The notes under the pieces were generated by a model. It was given only the letters and a program-made list of their open reading frames with translations. It did no database searches and was not told where the DNA came from. Below are positions 6,683 through 13,367 of a stretch of DNA of 13,367 nt, piece after piece. The DNA comes from Acidobacteriota bacterium. GTDB lineage: Bacteria > Acidobacteriota > Terriglobia > Terriglobales > Acidobacteriaceae. Position numbers and translations under genes: made by a program. The stretch is taken from the NCBI GenBank assembly GCA_021778815.1, contig JAJYBW010000041.1:1-13367 (forward strand), written 5' to 3'. Numbering within the stretch: position 1 is the stretch's first letter; each line of letters opens with the position of its first letter.

Positions 6683-6794
6683 GTTTCTGGCGCAATGGCT
6701 CTTGCGCGCCCGTTTTCGGCGCCATCCAGTCGGCAACAACCCCCGTGGGGAAAGCGGCTGCTGGAGTGCTGGAAACTCGCGGAGATGTGTCTCT

Positions 6795-7193
6795 TTAACA
6801 GGCAATCAGTTCTATTTCGACCAATGCGTCCTTCGGGAGTCGCGCGACCTCCACGGTTGAGCGAGCTGGGGATGGGCTATTTTGTGTCTGAAAATATTCA
6901 GCGTAGATCGCGTTCATGGCGGCAAAGTGGGCCATATCCTTTAAATAGACGGTGGTTTTGACGACGCGCGAGAATTCCAGTCCTGCGGCTGCGAGAACGG
7001 TCTGTAAATTTTGCAGGACGCGGTGGGTTTGCTCTTCAATTCCGCCTGCGACCAGTTGGCCTGTGGCGGGATCGATGGCAACTTGTCCAGAAGTGAATAC
7101 CAAGTTGCCGACGCGAATTGCCTGCGAGTAGGGCCCGATGGCGGCAGGTGCGTTGGAAGCCTGTATCGCAGCTTTTTTTTCGGTCATCATCAT
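6795..7193 (-). CDS. ridA: RidA family enamine/imine deaminase
   Basis: RidA (YjgF/YER057c/UK114 family) hydrolyses reactive 2-aminoacrylate-type enamines and imines made by PLP enzymes, giving ketoacids and ammonia; it is a cytoplasmic homotrimer. The 132-aa product has AAIGPYSQAI (Tyr at 22), LVFTSGQVAIDPATG, VVKTTVYLKDM, and the signature SPARSTVEVARLPKDALVEIE with the catalytic Arg near 111 and Glu near 126. The Arg-Glu spacing of 15 matches E. coli RidA. Three ATGs in a row (7193, 7190, 7187) open the frame. AGGA six bases before the third makes 7187 a real alternative, whereas GAGG lies ten bases before the first. The gene is divergent from the secreted-protein gene and shares the two-way terminator with cspA. 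Its presence fits the nearby PLP-dependent decarboxylase, although no operon links them. Confidence 0.95.
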   Translation of the reverse strand: MMMTEKKAAIQASNAPAAIGPYSQAIRVGNLVFTSGQVAIDPATGQLVAGGIEEQTHRVLQNLQTVLAAAGLEFSRVVKTTVYLKDMAHFAAMNAIYAEYFQTQNSPSPARSTVEVARLPKDALVEIELIAC

Positions 7194-7291
7194 TCCTATT
7201 CTTCCTCAAGAAGTCTGCGAAGTAGTGGCTCACCGAGGCTGTAAAAAGTTGCAGAACAGAGGGAACGGGGCGTTGGATTTCTTCGTATCTT

Positions 7292-7320
7292 GTGACAGGA
7301 AATCATCCGGTAAGTCTAAT
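7292..7320 (+). promoter_or_regulatory. Candidate sigma-70 type promoter of the secreted-protein gene
   Basis: GTGACA (7292-7297) and TCTAAT (7315-7320) each match the housekeeping consensus at 5 of 6 positions and are 17 bp apart. The expected transcript start near 7327 is only about a dozen bases before the ATG, leaving room for the GGAG ribosome binding site at 7331-7334. Confidence 0.55.
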
Positions 7321-7338
7321 AGATTTAAGCGGAGAATC

Positions 7339-8259
7339 ATGAACCATTCGTTTTTGAGCTGGTTGATTGTGGCGAGCGTTCTAACGGTCGGAGTTTGGGC
7401 TGACCAGGGGTTATCGCAGGCAGATTCTCAGAATCGCGCGGCGAGCCTGTCGAAGTCTAGTTCTTCTGGAGAGTCGTTGGCAAAATTCAACTGGAACGCG
7501 CCCCTGCCTTCCGCGGCCGAGCTGAAGCAGCGGGTGATGAATAACCTGAAGAAATCTCAGGCAGAACAGGAGCGGTACGTCTGCAAGACGACGAGTGAGA
7601 GCGACCAGACAGATAAAAACGGCGCCGTAAAACACCGGGATGTGAAACAGTACAACATGTTTTTTGTAAATGGCCAGGAGATCGATGAAGTTACGAGCAA
7701 AGACGGGAAGCCGCTGACGGAAGCCCAAAAGAATAAGGAGTCGGAACGCGTACAGAAGCAAATCAAGAAGGACTCGGATGAGAAGTATGTCGCAAAGCAG
7801 AATGCCAATGACGAAAAAATGTACGACACGGCGTTGCATATGTTGCGCTATACCAATGGACACCGGATCGACGTGCAAGGACGCCCCACTCTTACTTACG
7901 ATTTGAGCGGCGATCCGAACGTACATCCCAAGGGGCTACAGGAAACGTTTTTGCACAATATGACTGGAACGATCCAGGTGGATGAACTCAGCGGGGAACT
8001 GGTTGATCTGAACGTGCGCCTGGATCACGATTTGAAGGTAGGTGGAGGGCTGCTTGCAAGTCTGCACAAAGGGTTTTGGATTCACCTGCGACAAGTGCGT
8101 TATCCAGATGGCGTGTGGCTGATGGAAATGGTGGAAGGCAATGGTGACGTGCGCGCGGCGCTGTTTTTTCATCCGTACTTCAAGTTCAAGCAGACGATGA
8201 ATGGTTGCGCACTGACGAATGTGACGACCAGCCAAGGTGCAACGACACTGTCAAAATAA
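7339..8259 (+). CDS. Predicted secreted (periplasmic) protein of unknown function
   Basis: I do not assign a function. The 306-aa product starts with a Sec-type signal peptide: MNH, a hydrophobic core at about 5-20, and a VWA-DQ cleavage site after residue 21, with no lipobox. A Ser-rich linker (about 27-47) follows, then a helix (58-80) and a Lys/Asp/Glu-rich middle (83-165). The last part is strand-rich (about 165-290), with alternating segments such as TGTIQVDELSGELVDLNVRL and GFWIHLRQVRYPDGVWLMEM. That pattern recalls the LolA/LolB-like curved sheet seen in acidobacterial outer-membrane lipoprotein-sorting-like proteins; this is inference from pattern only. The mature part has exactly two cysteines, C82 and C290, which could form a disulfide. 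GGAG four bases before ATG 7339 sets the start; the frame is open back to 7138 but overlaps ridA there. The gene converges on rel with no strong terminator in the 91-bp gap. Confidence 0.85.
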   Translation: MNHSFLSWLIVASVLTVGVWADQGLSQADSQNRAASLSKSSSSGESLAKFNWNAPLPSAAELKQRVMNNLKKSQAEQERYVCKTTSESDQTDKNGAVKHRDVKQYNMFFVNGQEIDEVTSKDGKPLTEAQKNKESERVQKQIKKDSDEKYVAKQNANDEKMYDTALHMLRYTNGHRIDVQGRPTLTYDLSGDPNVHPKGLQETFLHNMTGTIQVDELSGELVDLNVRLDHDLKVGGGLLASLHKGFWIHLRQVRYPDGVWLMEMVEGNGDVRAALFFHPYFKFKQTMNGCALTNVTTSQGATTLSK

Positions 8260-8350
8260 TGGCTGCGATGCCGCCTGGGCGAAACGCCTTGATTCCGCCC
8301 GAAGATCGATATCCTCACTCTGTTGAGAAAGAGGTTCGCGGCAGCAATCT

Positions 8351-10591
8351 CTAGAGCTTTTGCTGGCGCTGAACGTCGCGGACACCTGGAAGGCGCCGCA
8401 GTCCGTTCATGAGTCGAATTAAGTGACCAACATCGTAGGCATCGACTACGAACTCCACGATGGCTTCTGCTTCGGTACCGGACTTGGTTTCAACCGCGCG
8501 GATGTTAGTTCCGTCGTCTGAAATCACTGCGGTCATTTCTCGAAGCATGCCGGCCCGATCATCACAATAGACGATCATCTTGACCGGATATGTCGCGCGC
8601 TGCGGAGTTCCTGCCTCATCCTTCATGTGTGCCCATTCGACAGCAATTCTGCGATCTGACTCGTAGAGAAGATTTTGCACGTTAGGGCAACTGCGAGCGT
8701 GCACAGCAACGCCTTTGCCCCGTGTGACGTAACCGACGATTTCTTCACCGCGAATCGGATTGCAACATCGGGCGCGATAGACCAGCAGGTCGTTCTGCCC
8801 TTCCACCGTGAGCGAGTCGGAGCCCTTGCCGAAGAAAACGCGCTTTACGGCATCCGACATGCCGGGAGGGGATTCCGCCTCCGGCTGTTGCGTGCTTGTG
8901 GCTCCAGGCACGAGGCGATTCAGAGCTTGACGGGCGGAGAACTTTCCAAATCCAATGCCAGCCAGCAAATCGACGGGGTTTGCCAGGCCGTAGTCGGCGG
9001 CTGCCCGGGCGTGGTCGGTATCGGTGAGCTGGGTCAAGGAAATTTTGTATTTGCGAGCTTCGCGATCGAGCAGTTTACGGCCAATTTCGATGGCTCGTTC
9101 GCGTTGGTGCTCGTTGAGCCAGTGTTTGATTTTATTGCGAGCTCGCGAGCTTTTGGCAAAGGTGAGCCAATCACGGCTGGGTGTGTGGCCGTTCTGAGTG
9201 AGAATCTCGACGATATCGCCGTTGCGCAGCCGCGATCTGAGCGGCACCATTCGGCCGTTGACTTTCGCGCCGGTACAAGTGTTCCCCACCTCCGTGTGAA
9301 TGGAGTAGGCGAAATCGATGGGAGTGGCTTCTTTCGGAAGGACGACGACCTTGCCCTTGGGAGTGAAGGTATAGACCTCTTCCGGATATAGATCGATTTT
9401 GAGAGTGGAAAGAAATTCATTCGGATCGGTCATGTCGCGCTGCCACTCGACAATTTGCCGGACCCAGGCCAAGCGTTGCTCATCCTTCGCGTTGACCGGC
9501 GAACCGCCCGCTTTGTATTTCCAATGGGCAGCGATGCCTTCTTCGGCGACGCGATGCATTTCTTCCGTGCGAATCTGGACTTCAAACTGATGGCCACCCT
9601 CCGCCATCACGGTGGTGTGCAGCGACTGGTAAAGATTGGGTCGCGGCATGGCAATGAAATCCTTGATGCGACCGGGGACGGGGCGCCAGATGCTATGAAT
9701 CAAGCCGAAGACGGCGTAGCAATCCTGTACGGTTTGAGTGATGACGCGGACCGCCAGGAGGTCGTATACCTGGTCTACGGTGATGCGCTGCCGTTGCAAC
9801 TTTTGATAGATGGAGTACAGTCGCTTGATACGCCAGTCGACACGGGCAGTGATGTTATGTTCGACGAGGCGCTCGTGCAGAATGGCATCGATATTGCGCA
9901 GGAACTGTTCGCCCTGTTGCCGGTGGGCTTCGACGGCGGAACTGATTTGATCGTGGCCGACCGGATCCACGTAGCGAAAGGATAGATCCTCAAGTTCGCT
10001 GCGAACTTTGCCCATTCCGAGACGGTGAGCGAGCGGGGCGTAGATGTCGAGGGTCTCGCGAGCGATGGCTTGTTGGCGTTCGGGCTGCAGATGTTCCAGA
10101 GTGCGCATGTTGTGAAGGCGATCCGCAAGCTTGATGAGAACAACGCGAACATCCGAGACCATGGCGAGGAGCATTTTGCGGACATTCTCGGCCTGGCGAT
10201 CCTCGCGGTTGGCGAATTGAATCTTGTCGATTTTGGTGACGCCATCGACGATGTGGGCCACCTGTTCGCCGAAAAGCTCAGCAATCTGCCTGCTGGTCAC
10301 CGGAGTATCTTCAACTGCATCGTGAAGCAGGCCGGCGGCAATGGCAGTGGAGTCCAGCTTCATTTCTGCTAAAACCCTAGCGACTTCAAGAGGATGCAGG
10401 GCGAAAGGGTCGCCAGATGCGCGTTTTTGGCCGGCGTGATGCTTCAGGCAAAATTCGTAGGCCTGTTGAATGATGGCAATGTCGTCGCTGGGACGATTTT
10501 GGCGCACTGTGGAAAGCAACATCTCGAAGGTCTCAGCGAGTTGTTGCTTGTCGGCATCTGGAGATGCCGCAGCGGTGTGCGCGGTGGCCAT
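8351..10591 (-). CDS. rel: Bifunctional (p)ppGpp synthetase/hydrolase (Rel/SpoT family)
   Basis: Rel makes and degrades (p)ppGpp, the stringent-response alarmone, in the cytoplasm on starved ribosomes. The 746-aa product has all long-RSH domains. The HD hydrolase keeps its metal ligands: H66, H90-D91 in GLLHDAVEDT, and D157 in KLADRLHN. The synthetase (about 245-360) has YDLLAVRV with catalytic D277, FEVQIRT with Glu near 337, and RIKD at 308-311. RxKD, as opposed to ExDD, marks bifunctional enzymes over RelA-only synthetases. TGS (about 405-465), a helical region, a Cys-Cys-His-Cys zinc-finger/RIS segment (about 605-640, RCCNPIRGEEIVGY) and a C-terminal ACT domain (about 668-745) follow. Both activities should be intact. 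Start ATG 10591 has no clear ribosome binding site; the frame stays open to 10759 but would then overlap the divergent methyltransferase gene. It is probably monocistronic. Confidence 0.97.
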   Translation of the reverse strand: MATAHTAAASPDADKQQLAETFEMLLSTVRQNRPSDDIAIIQQAYEFCLKHHAGQKRASGDPFALHPLEVARVLAEMKLDSTAIAAGLLHDAVEDTPVTSRQIAELFGEQVAHIVDGVTKIDKIQFANREDRQAENVRKMLLAMVSDVRVVLIKLADRLHNMRTLEHLQPERQQAIARETLDIYAPLAHRLGMGKVRSELEDLSFRYVDPVGHDQISSAVEAHRQQGEQFLRNIDAILHERLVEHNITARVDWRIKRLYSIYQKLQRQRITVDQVYDLLAVRVITQTVQDCYAVFGLIHSIWRPVPGRIKDFIAMPRPNLYQSLHTTVMAEGGHQFEVQIRTEEMHRVAEEGIAAHWKYKAGGSPVNAKDEQRLAWVRQIVEWQRDMTDPNEFLSTLKIDLYPEEVYTFTPKGKVVVLPKEATPIDFAYSIHTEVGNTCTGAKVNGRMVPLRSRLRNGDIVEILTQNGHTPSRDWLTFAKSSRARNKIKHWLNEHQRERAIEIGRKLLDREARKYKISLTQLTDTDHARAAADYGLANPVDLLAGIGFGKFSARQALNRLVPGATSTQQPEAESPPGMSDAVKRVFFGKGSDSLTVEGQNDLLVYRARCCNPIRGEEIVGYVTRGKGVAVHARSCPNVQNLLYESDRRIAVEWAHMKDEAGTPQRATYPVKMIVYCDDRAGMLREMTAVISDDGTNIRAVETKSGTEAEAIVEFVVDAYDVGHLIRLMNGLRRLPGVRDVQRQQKL

Positions 10592-10708
10592 AATTGATTT
10601 TATGTTATGTGAGCGCAAATACGGCACAGGAACTGCCAGCCGCAACGATAGAGTTGCCCGGAGTGTGCGAAGATGACCACTCAGGCACGGGAAAGGCGAT
10701 AGGGAATT

Positions 10709-12073
10709 ATGCCTCCTAAGGCAGGTCGAGTAAAAACTGGAATTCAGGCGATACGGCAACCGAAGATCCTCAAGGCAGGCGAGGGTGGTGCCGCGGAACC
10801 CGAGTTCGAAACGGGATCGAGCGCGGACATAGTCGTGCGGCCTATGGCCAGAATTTCACGGCGGGCAGCGGCCCGGGTGCGCGCCGGCCATCCGTGGGTT
10901 TATCAATCGGACGTGGAAGAGATGATCGCGGAGTCGGGTCAAGACACGGTGGCGCCGGGTTCGCTGGTTAGGGTGATCGACGAGAGGGGTGGTGAGCTTG
11001 GCACGGCGATGTACAGCGACGCTTCTCTGATTACCCTGCGAATGGCGACACGAGAGTTTCTCGACAACCGCGGCGACTTCCTGGAGTTAGTGCGCCGCCG
11101 ATTTCGACGGGCTGTTCAGATGCGTTTGGACGGACTGCAGTTGTTGCCTGGGACAAATGCCTGCAGGCTGGTATTTGGGGAGGCGGACGAGCTGCCGGGG
11201 ATGGTAGCGGACCGCTATGGCGATCTGGTGATTTTGCAGTTGCTGACGCAAGGGACGCATTTTGCCGACGTGCGAGCCGTGGCTGTTGATGTTTTTCGTG
11301 AAATGTTGGACCCGGAGACGATTCTGGAACGACCAGATGCGCGCATTCGCGAGCTGGAACAATTGTCGGCACCGTCGGCGGAGCCGGTGTACGCGCGGAA
11401 TGCAGAGAAGCCGATGATGGCGACGATTTTCGAGTTGAATGGACTGCATTTTCATTTCGACGCAAACACGGGACAAAAGACCGGGGCATTTTTAGATCAG
11501 CGAGAGAATTACCGGGCGGCGGAGTCATATGCGCAAGGGCGAGCACTGGACGTTTGCACGTATCAGGGCGGGTTCGCTCTGCACCTCGCTCGTCGCTGTT
11601 CGCAGGTGACCGGCGTAGATGCGTCAAGGGCTGCGTTAGAAGTGGCAGAGAAAAACCTGAATATAAACCGGGATCAATTGGCTGGTCAGGGAAGTGGCGT
11701 GGAATGGATCGAGGCCAACGCCTTCGACCTGCTGCGGGACTGGAGCGATGCCGGCGAGGAGTTCGACACAATCGTGCTGGATCCACCGGCGTTCGCGAAG
11801 TCAAAGCGTGCAGTCGAAGGCGCATTGCGAGGCTACAAGGAGATGAACTTGCGAGCGCTGAAAATGCTGCGACCGGGAGGGAGATTGGTGACGTGCTCTT
11901 GCTCGCACCATGTACCGCTGGTGGAATTTCAAGCAGCGGTCGCGGAAGCGGCGAGCGATGCGGGCAAGCGGGTGCGACTGCTGGAAATTCGCGGCGCGGC
12001 ATTCGATCATCCAGCCATCCTGACAATCCCTGAAACGCAGTATTTGAAATGCCTGGTCTGTGAAGTTGACTAG
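10709..12073 (+). CDS. rlmI: RlmI-like class I SAM-dependent 23S rRNA (cytosine-C5) methyltransferase
   Basis: The 454-aa protein matches the RlmI/COG1092 layout. A PUA domain (about 47-120, from ISRRAAARVRAGHPWVYQSD) is followed by an EEHEE domain (about 120-235, with RLVFGEADELPGMVADRYGD) and a Rossmann methyltransferase (about 240-454). The SAM motif LDVCTYQGGFAL is at 280-291, the preceding NTGQKTGAFLDQRENY at 253-268, and the catalytic DPPAFAKSK at 358-366. E. coli RlmI methylates C1962 of 23S rRNA; the exact target here is inferred from family only. AGGGA a few bases before ATG 10709 supports the start and gives a roughly 45-residue N-terminal extension absent from compact homologues. 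ATG 10844 would remove it but has no ribosome binding site. The gene is divergent from rel (117-bp gap), and its TAG shares bases with the convergent oxidoreductase stop. Confidence 0.88.
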   Translation: MPPKAGRVKTGIQAIRQPKILKAGEGGAAEPEFETGSSADIVVRPMARISRRAAARVRAGHPWVYQSDVEEMIAESGQDTVAPGSLVRVIDERGGELGTAMYSDASLITLRMATREFLDNRGDFLELVRRRFRRAVQMRLDGLQLLPGTNACRLVFGEADELPGMVADRYGDLVILQLLTQGTHFADVRAVAVDVFREMLDPETILERPDARIRELEQLSAPSAEPVYARNAEKPMMATIFELNGLHFHFDANTGQKTGAFLDQRENYRAAESYAQGRALDVCTYQGGFALHLARRCSQVTGVDASRAALEVAEKNLNINRDQLAGQGSGVEWIEANAFDLLRDWSDAGEEFDTIVLDPPAFAKSKRAVEGALRGYKEMNLRALKMLRPGGRLVTCSCSHHVPLVEFQAAVAEAASDAGKRVRLLEIRGAAFDHPAILTIPETQYLKCLVCEVD

Positions 12074-13122
12074 GCAAGGCCAGCGCGCGATTGATGTGCC
12101 CGGATGGAGTCGCTAATGTTCAAGGCAACCGCGAGAGCCGCTCGGCCATCCTGGGCGGTAACTTCGGGCTCGGTACGTTCTCTGACGCATCGCAAGAAAG
12201 ATTCCAATTCGAGACGTAACGGCTCCCCGGAGGATATCTCGAGTTTGCGCATTGCAAATCCGGGTATGGGATGCGCTGGTTCTACAGGCTGGAACGTGAC
12301 GGCAGTCAAATCGGGTGGGGCGGATTGGCGCAATTCCGGAGGCTGCAGGGCTGGAACATCGATGCAAAGAACATCCTGACGCGCGTAGTCTACTGAGACG
12401 TATTGATGCGGTTGAAAGAAGCGGATCTTTCGAACGCGCTCTGTGCTTACGCGGCTGGCGGTGAAATTGGCGACACAACCAGATTCGAATTCAATTCGAA
12501 CATTCGCGATATCCACTTTTGAGGAGAGAATTGGAAGGCCGACCGCATGCAACTCGCGAATGGGTGATTGGGTCCAACTGAGAACGATATCGAGATCGTG
12601 GATCATGAGGTCGAGGACGACGTCAACGTCGAGTGCTCGAGGAGTAAAAACACTAAGCCGGTGCACCTCAAAAAAGAGCGGTTGGTGGAGAATGGAGCGA
12701 ACGGCCCGAACTGCGGGGTTGAATCGTTCGAGGTGGCCGACCTGAATAATTCGCCTATGGTGGAGCGCCAAGTCGATTAACTCGTCAGCCTGCTGGAGTG
12801 TTGTGGTGAATGGCTTTTCTACCAGAACGTCAACACCTGCAGACAGGAGTTCGGACGCGACGGAGGCATGTTGCGAGGTGGGGACGGCGATCGATGCTGC
12901 ATCGGGAAGCTCTGCTGACCGGAGCAGTTCCGATGTTGAGGGGTAGACGGGGACGCGGAATTCCGCGGCGAGATTGGTCGCAGCGGAGGAATTCGGTTCG
13001 ACGATCCCGATGAGATGAACCGGGGCCCCCGCATCTTCGAGTGTTTGCCAGATGCGCAAGTGATTCCGACCAAATGCTCCAGCACCGACGACGACGACTC
13101 GAGATGAAGGAAGAGCAGGCAA
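12070..13122 (-). CDS. Gfo/Idh/MocA family NAD(P)-dependent oxidoreductase, GnnA-like
   Basis: The 350-aa protein opens with the dinucleotide-binding VVVVGAGAFGRNH (9-21) and has the family EKP motif (102-104) followed by FTTTLQQADELIDLA. The GHLERFNPAVRAVR (129-142) and DVDVVLDLMIHDLDIVL (165-181) segments, with the catalytic-region His at about 175, resemble the oxidoreductases found beside lpxA/lpxB. Those include GnnA, which oxidises the 3-hydroxyl of UDP-GlcNAc on the way to diamino-sugar lipid A. No lpx gene is visible, so this role is inference; another sugar-nucleotide dehydrogenase is possible. The start codon is TTG at 13122, only nine bases after the stop of the upstream small gene and in the same frame. 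AAGGA lies 15 bases upstream, far for a Shine-Dalgarno, which suggests coupled translation. The last codon overlaps the rlmI stop in the palindrome CTAG. Confidence 0.88.
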   Translation of the reverse strand: MPALPSSRVVVVGAGAFGRNHLRIWQTLEDAGAPVHLIGIVEPNSSAATNLAAEFRVPVYPSTSELLRSAELPDAASIAVPTSQHASVASELLSAGVDVLVEKPFTTTLQQADELIDLALHHRRIIQVGHLERFNPAVRAVRSILHQPLFFEVHRLSVFTPRALDVDVVLDLMIHDLDIVLSWTQSPIRELHAVGLPILSSKVDIANVRIEFESGCVANFTASRVSTERVRKIRFFQPHQYVSVDYARQDVLCIDVPALQPPELRQSAPPDLTAVTFQPVEPAHPIPGFAMRKLEISSGEPLRLELESFLRCVRERTEPEVTAQDGRAALAVALNISDSIRAHQSRAGLA

Positions 13123-13131
13123 GCGGTGCCG

Positions 13132-13341
13132 CTACTTTCCTTCGACGGCGCGAAGACAGCGGGTGTAGAGCTCCAGCAAATGGCCAACCTGGTCCTCAGC
13201 CTTGGTGCTTACAGCGGCAACAAACCCGGCTGTTGCGGTGTTCGGACGTCCGACACTGGCAGTGACGGCGACGAACTTCAAGAGATCTAACGCGATGTCC
13301 TCATTACGGCGGGCACCCATACCAACGGGGAGTTGTTCCAT
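13132..13341 (-). CDS. Small protein of unknown function upstream of the oxidoreductase
   Basis: The 69-aa product starts MEQLPVGMGARRNEDIALDL and ends LLELYTRCLRAVEGK. It looks like two amphipathic helices, around NEDIALDLLKFVAV and EDQVGHLLELYTRCL, joined by a Gly/Thr/Ala loop, with one cysteine and no signal peptide or membrane segment. I do not recognise the family. GGAGG at 13353-13357 lies 11 bases before ATG 13341; a TTG at 13347 (spacing 5) would add two residues and is a fair alternative. The good ribosome binding site, sensible composition and tight nine-base junction with the oxidoreductase gene support a real gene in the same transcript. Any genes upstream of it lie outside the window. 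Confidence 0.65.
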   Translation of the reverse strand: MEQLPVGMGARRNEDIALDLLKFVAVTASVGRPNTATAGFVAAVSTKAEDQVGHLLELYTRCLRAVEGK

Positions 13342-13367
13342 ATGCAATCATTCCTCCAAAAGGCGAT

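Noticed and set aside
7138..7338. N-terminal extension of the secreted protein to 7138
   Set aside because: It overlaps the ridA coding start; a good GGAG and a signal peptide begin at 7339.
8277..8340. Possible terminator between the secreted-protein gene and rel
   Set aside because: Only short stems (GGCG-AAA-CGCC at 8278-8288 and competing CCTC/GAGG pairings) and no T-run on either strand; too weak to call.
10592..10759. Longer rel start at 10759
   Set aside because: The added residues have no RSH similarity and would overlap the supported rlmI start; the normal N-terminus begins near 10591.
11031..12077. 348-codon minus-strand open frame opposite the RlmI-like gene
   Set aside because: It is antisense to a well-supported methyltransferase, and its Ser/Pro/Arg/His-rich content is typical of a shadow frame.
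1..13367. CRISPR arrays, insertion sequences, phage genes, tRNA or rRNA genes, defence or toxin-antitoxin modules
   Set aside because: Looked for in gaps and frames; no repeat arrays, transposase motifs, cloverleaf-like segments or matching proteins were seen.

Overview
This 13.4 kb window is an ordinary, gene-dense bacterial chromosome segment. It holds a run of housekeeping genes plus a few envelope genes. Moderately high GC, short promoter regions and the kinds of protein present (a single-domain VKOR, a secreted two-cysteine protein, a GnnA-type Gfo/Idh oxidoreductase, a short-form glucan phosphorylase) suggest Acidobacteriota, probably Terriglobia. That placement is inferred from remembered family resemblance and was not tested by a search.

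Layout. Positions 1-2623 hold translation genes on the minus strand, transcribed right to left: rpmI (L35), rplT (L20), pheS, and the 5' end of pheT, which runs off the left edge. A plus-strand VKOR-like membrane protein gene (about 1430-1849) sits between rplT and pheS and interrupts that familiar gene order. A hairpin at its 3' end probably terminates rplT on the other strand. Next come an alpha-glucan phosphorylase (2746-4521, minus) and a PLP-dependent group II decarboxylase (4790-6175, minus). A cold-shock protein gene (6426-6626, plus) with a roughly 110-nt leader follows; it converges on ridA (6795-7193, minus) across a strong two-way terminator. A secreted protein of unknown function (7339-8259, plus) separates ridA from the bifunctional (p)ppGpp synthetase/hydrolase gene rel (8351-10591, minus). 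An RlmI-like rRNA methyltransferase (10709-12073, plus) is divergent from rel. It shares its last four bases with a convergent Gfo/Idh/MocA oxidoreductase (12070-13122, minus), which is preceded in the same reading frame by a small unknown protein gene (13132-13341, minus).

How the genes fit together. Most of the window serves protein synthesis and its control: two ribosomal proteins, PheRS, an rRNA methylase, the stringent-response enzyme and a cold-shock RNA chaperone. RidA and the decarboxylase belong to amino-acid/PLP chemistry, and the phosphorylase to glycogen breakdown. VKOR, the secreted protein and the GnnA-like dehydrogenase point to periplasmic disulfide formation and lipid A sugar modification in a diderm cell.

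No phage, transposon, CRISPR array, defence system, rRNA or tRNA gene was found, and no clearly new multi-gene system. The less ordinary points are small. They are the same-frame amber junction before the oxidoreductase gene, the two plus-strand envelope genes placed inside otherwise familiar minus-strand gene orders, a short protein-like open stretch upstream of glgP, and several palindromes or repeats at control regions. The two longest stretches without an assigned gene are 4522-4789 and 6176-6425, both under 300 bp and described in the entries.
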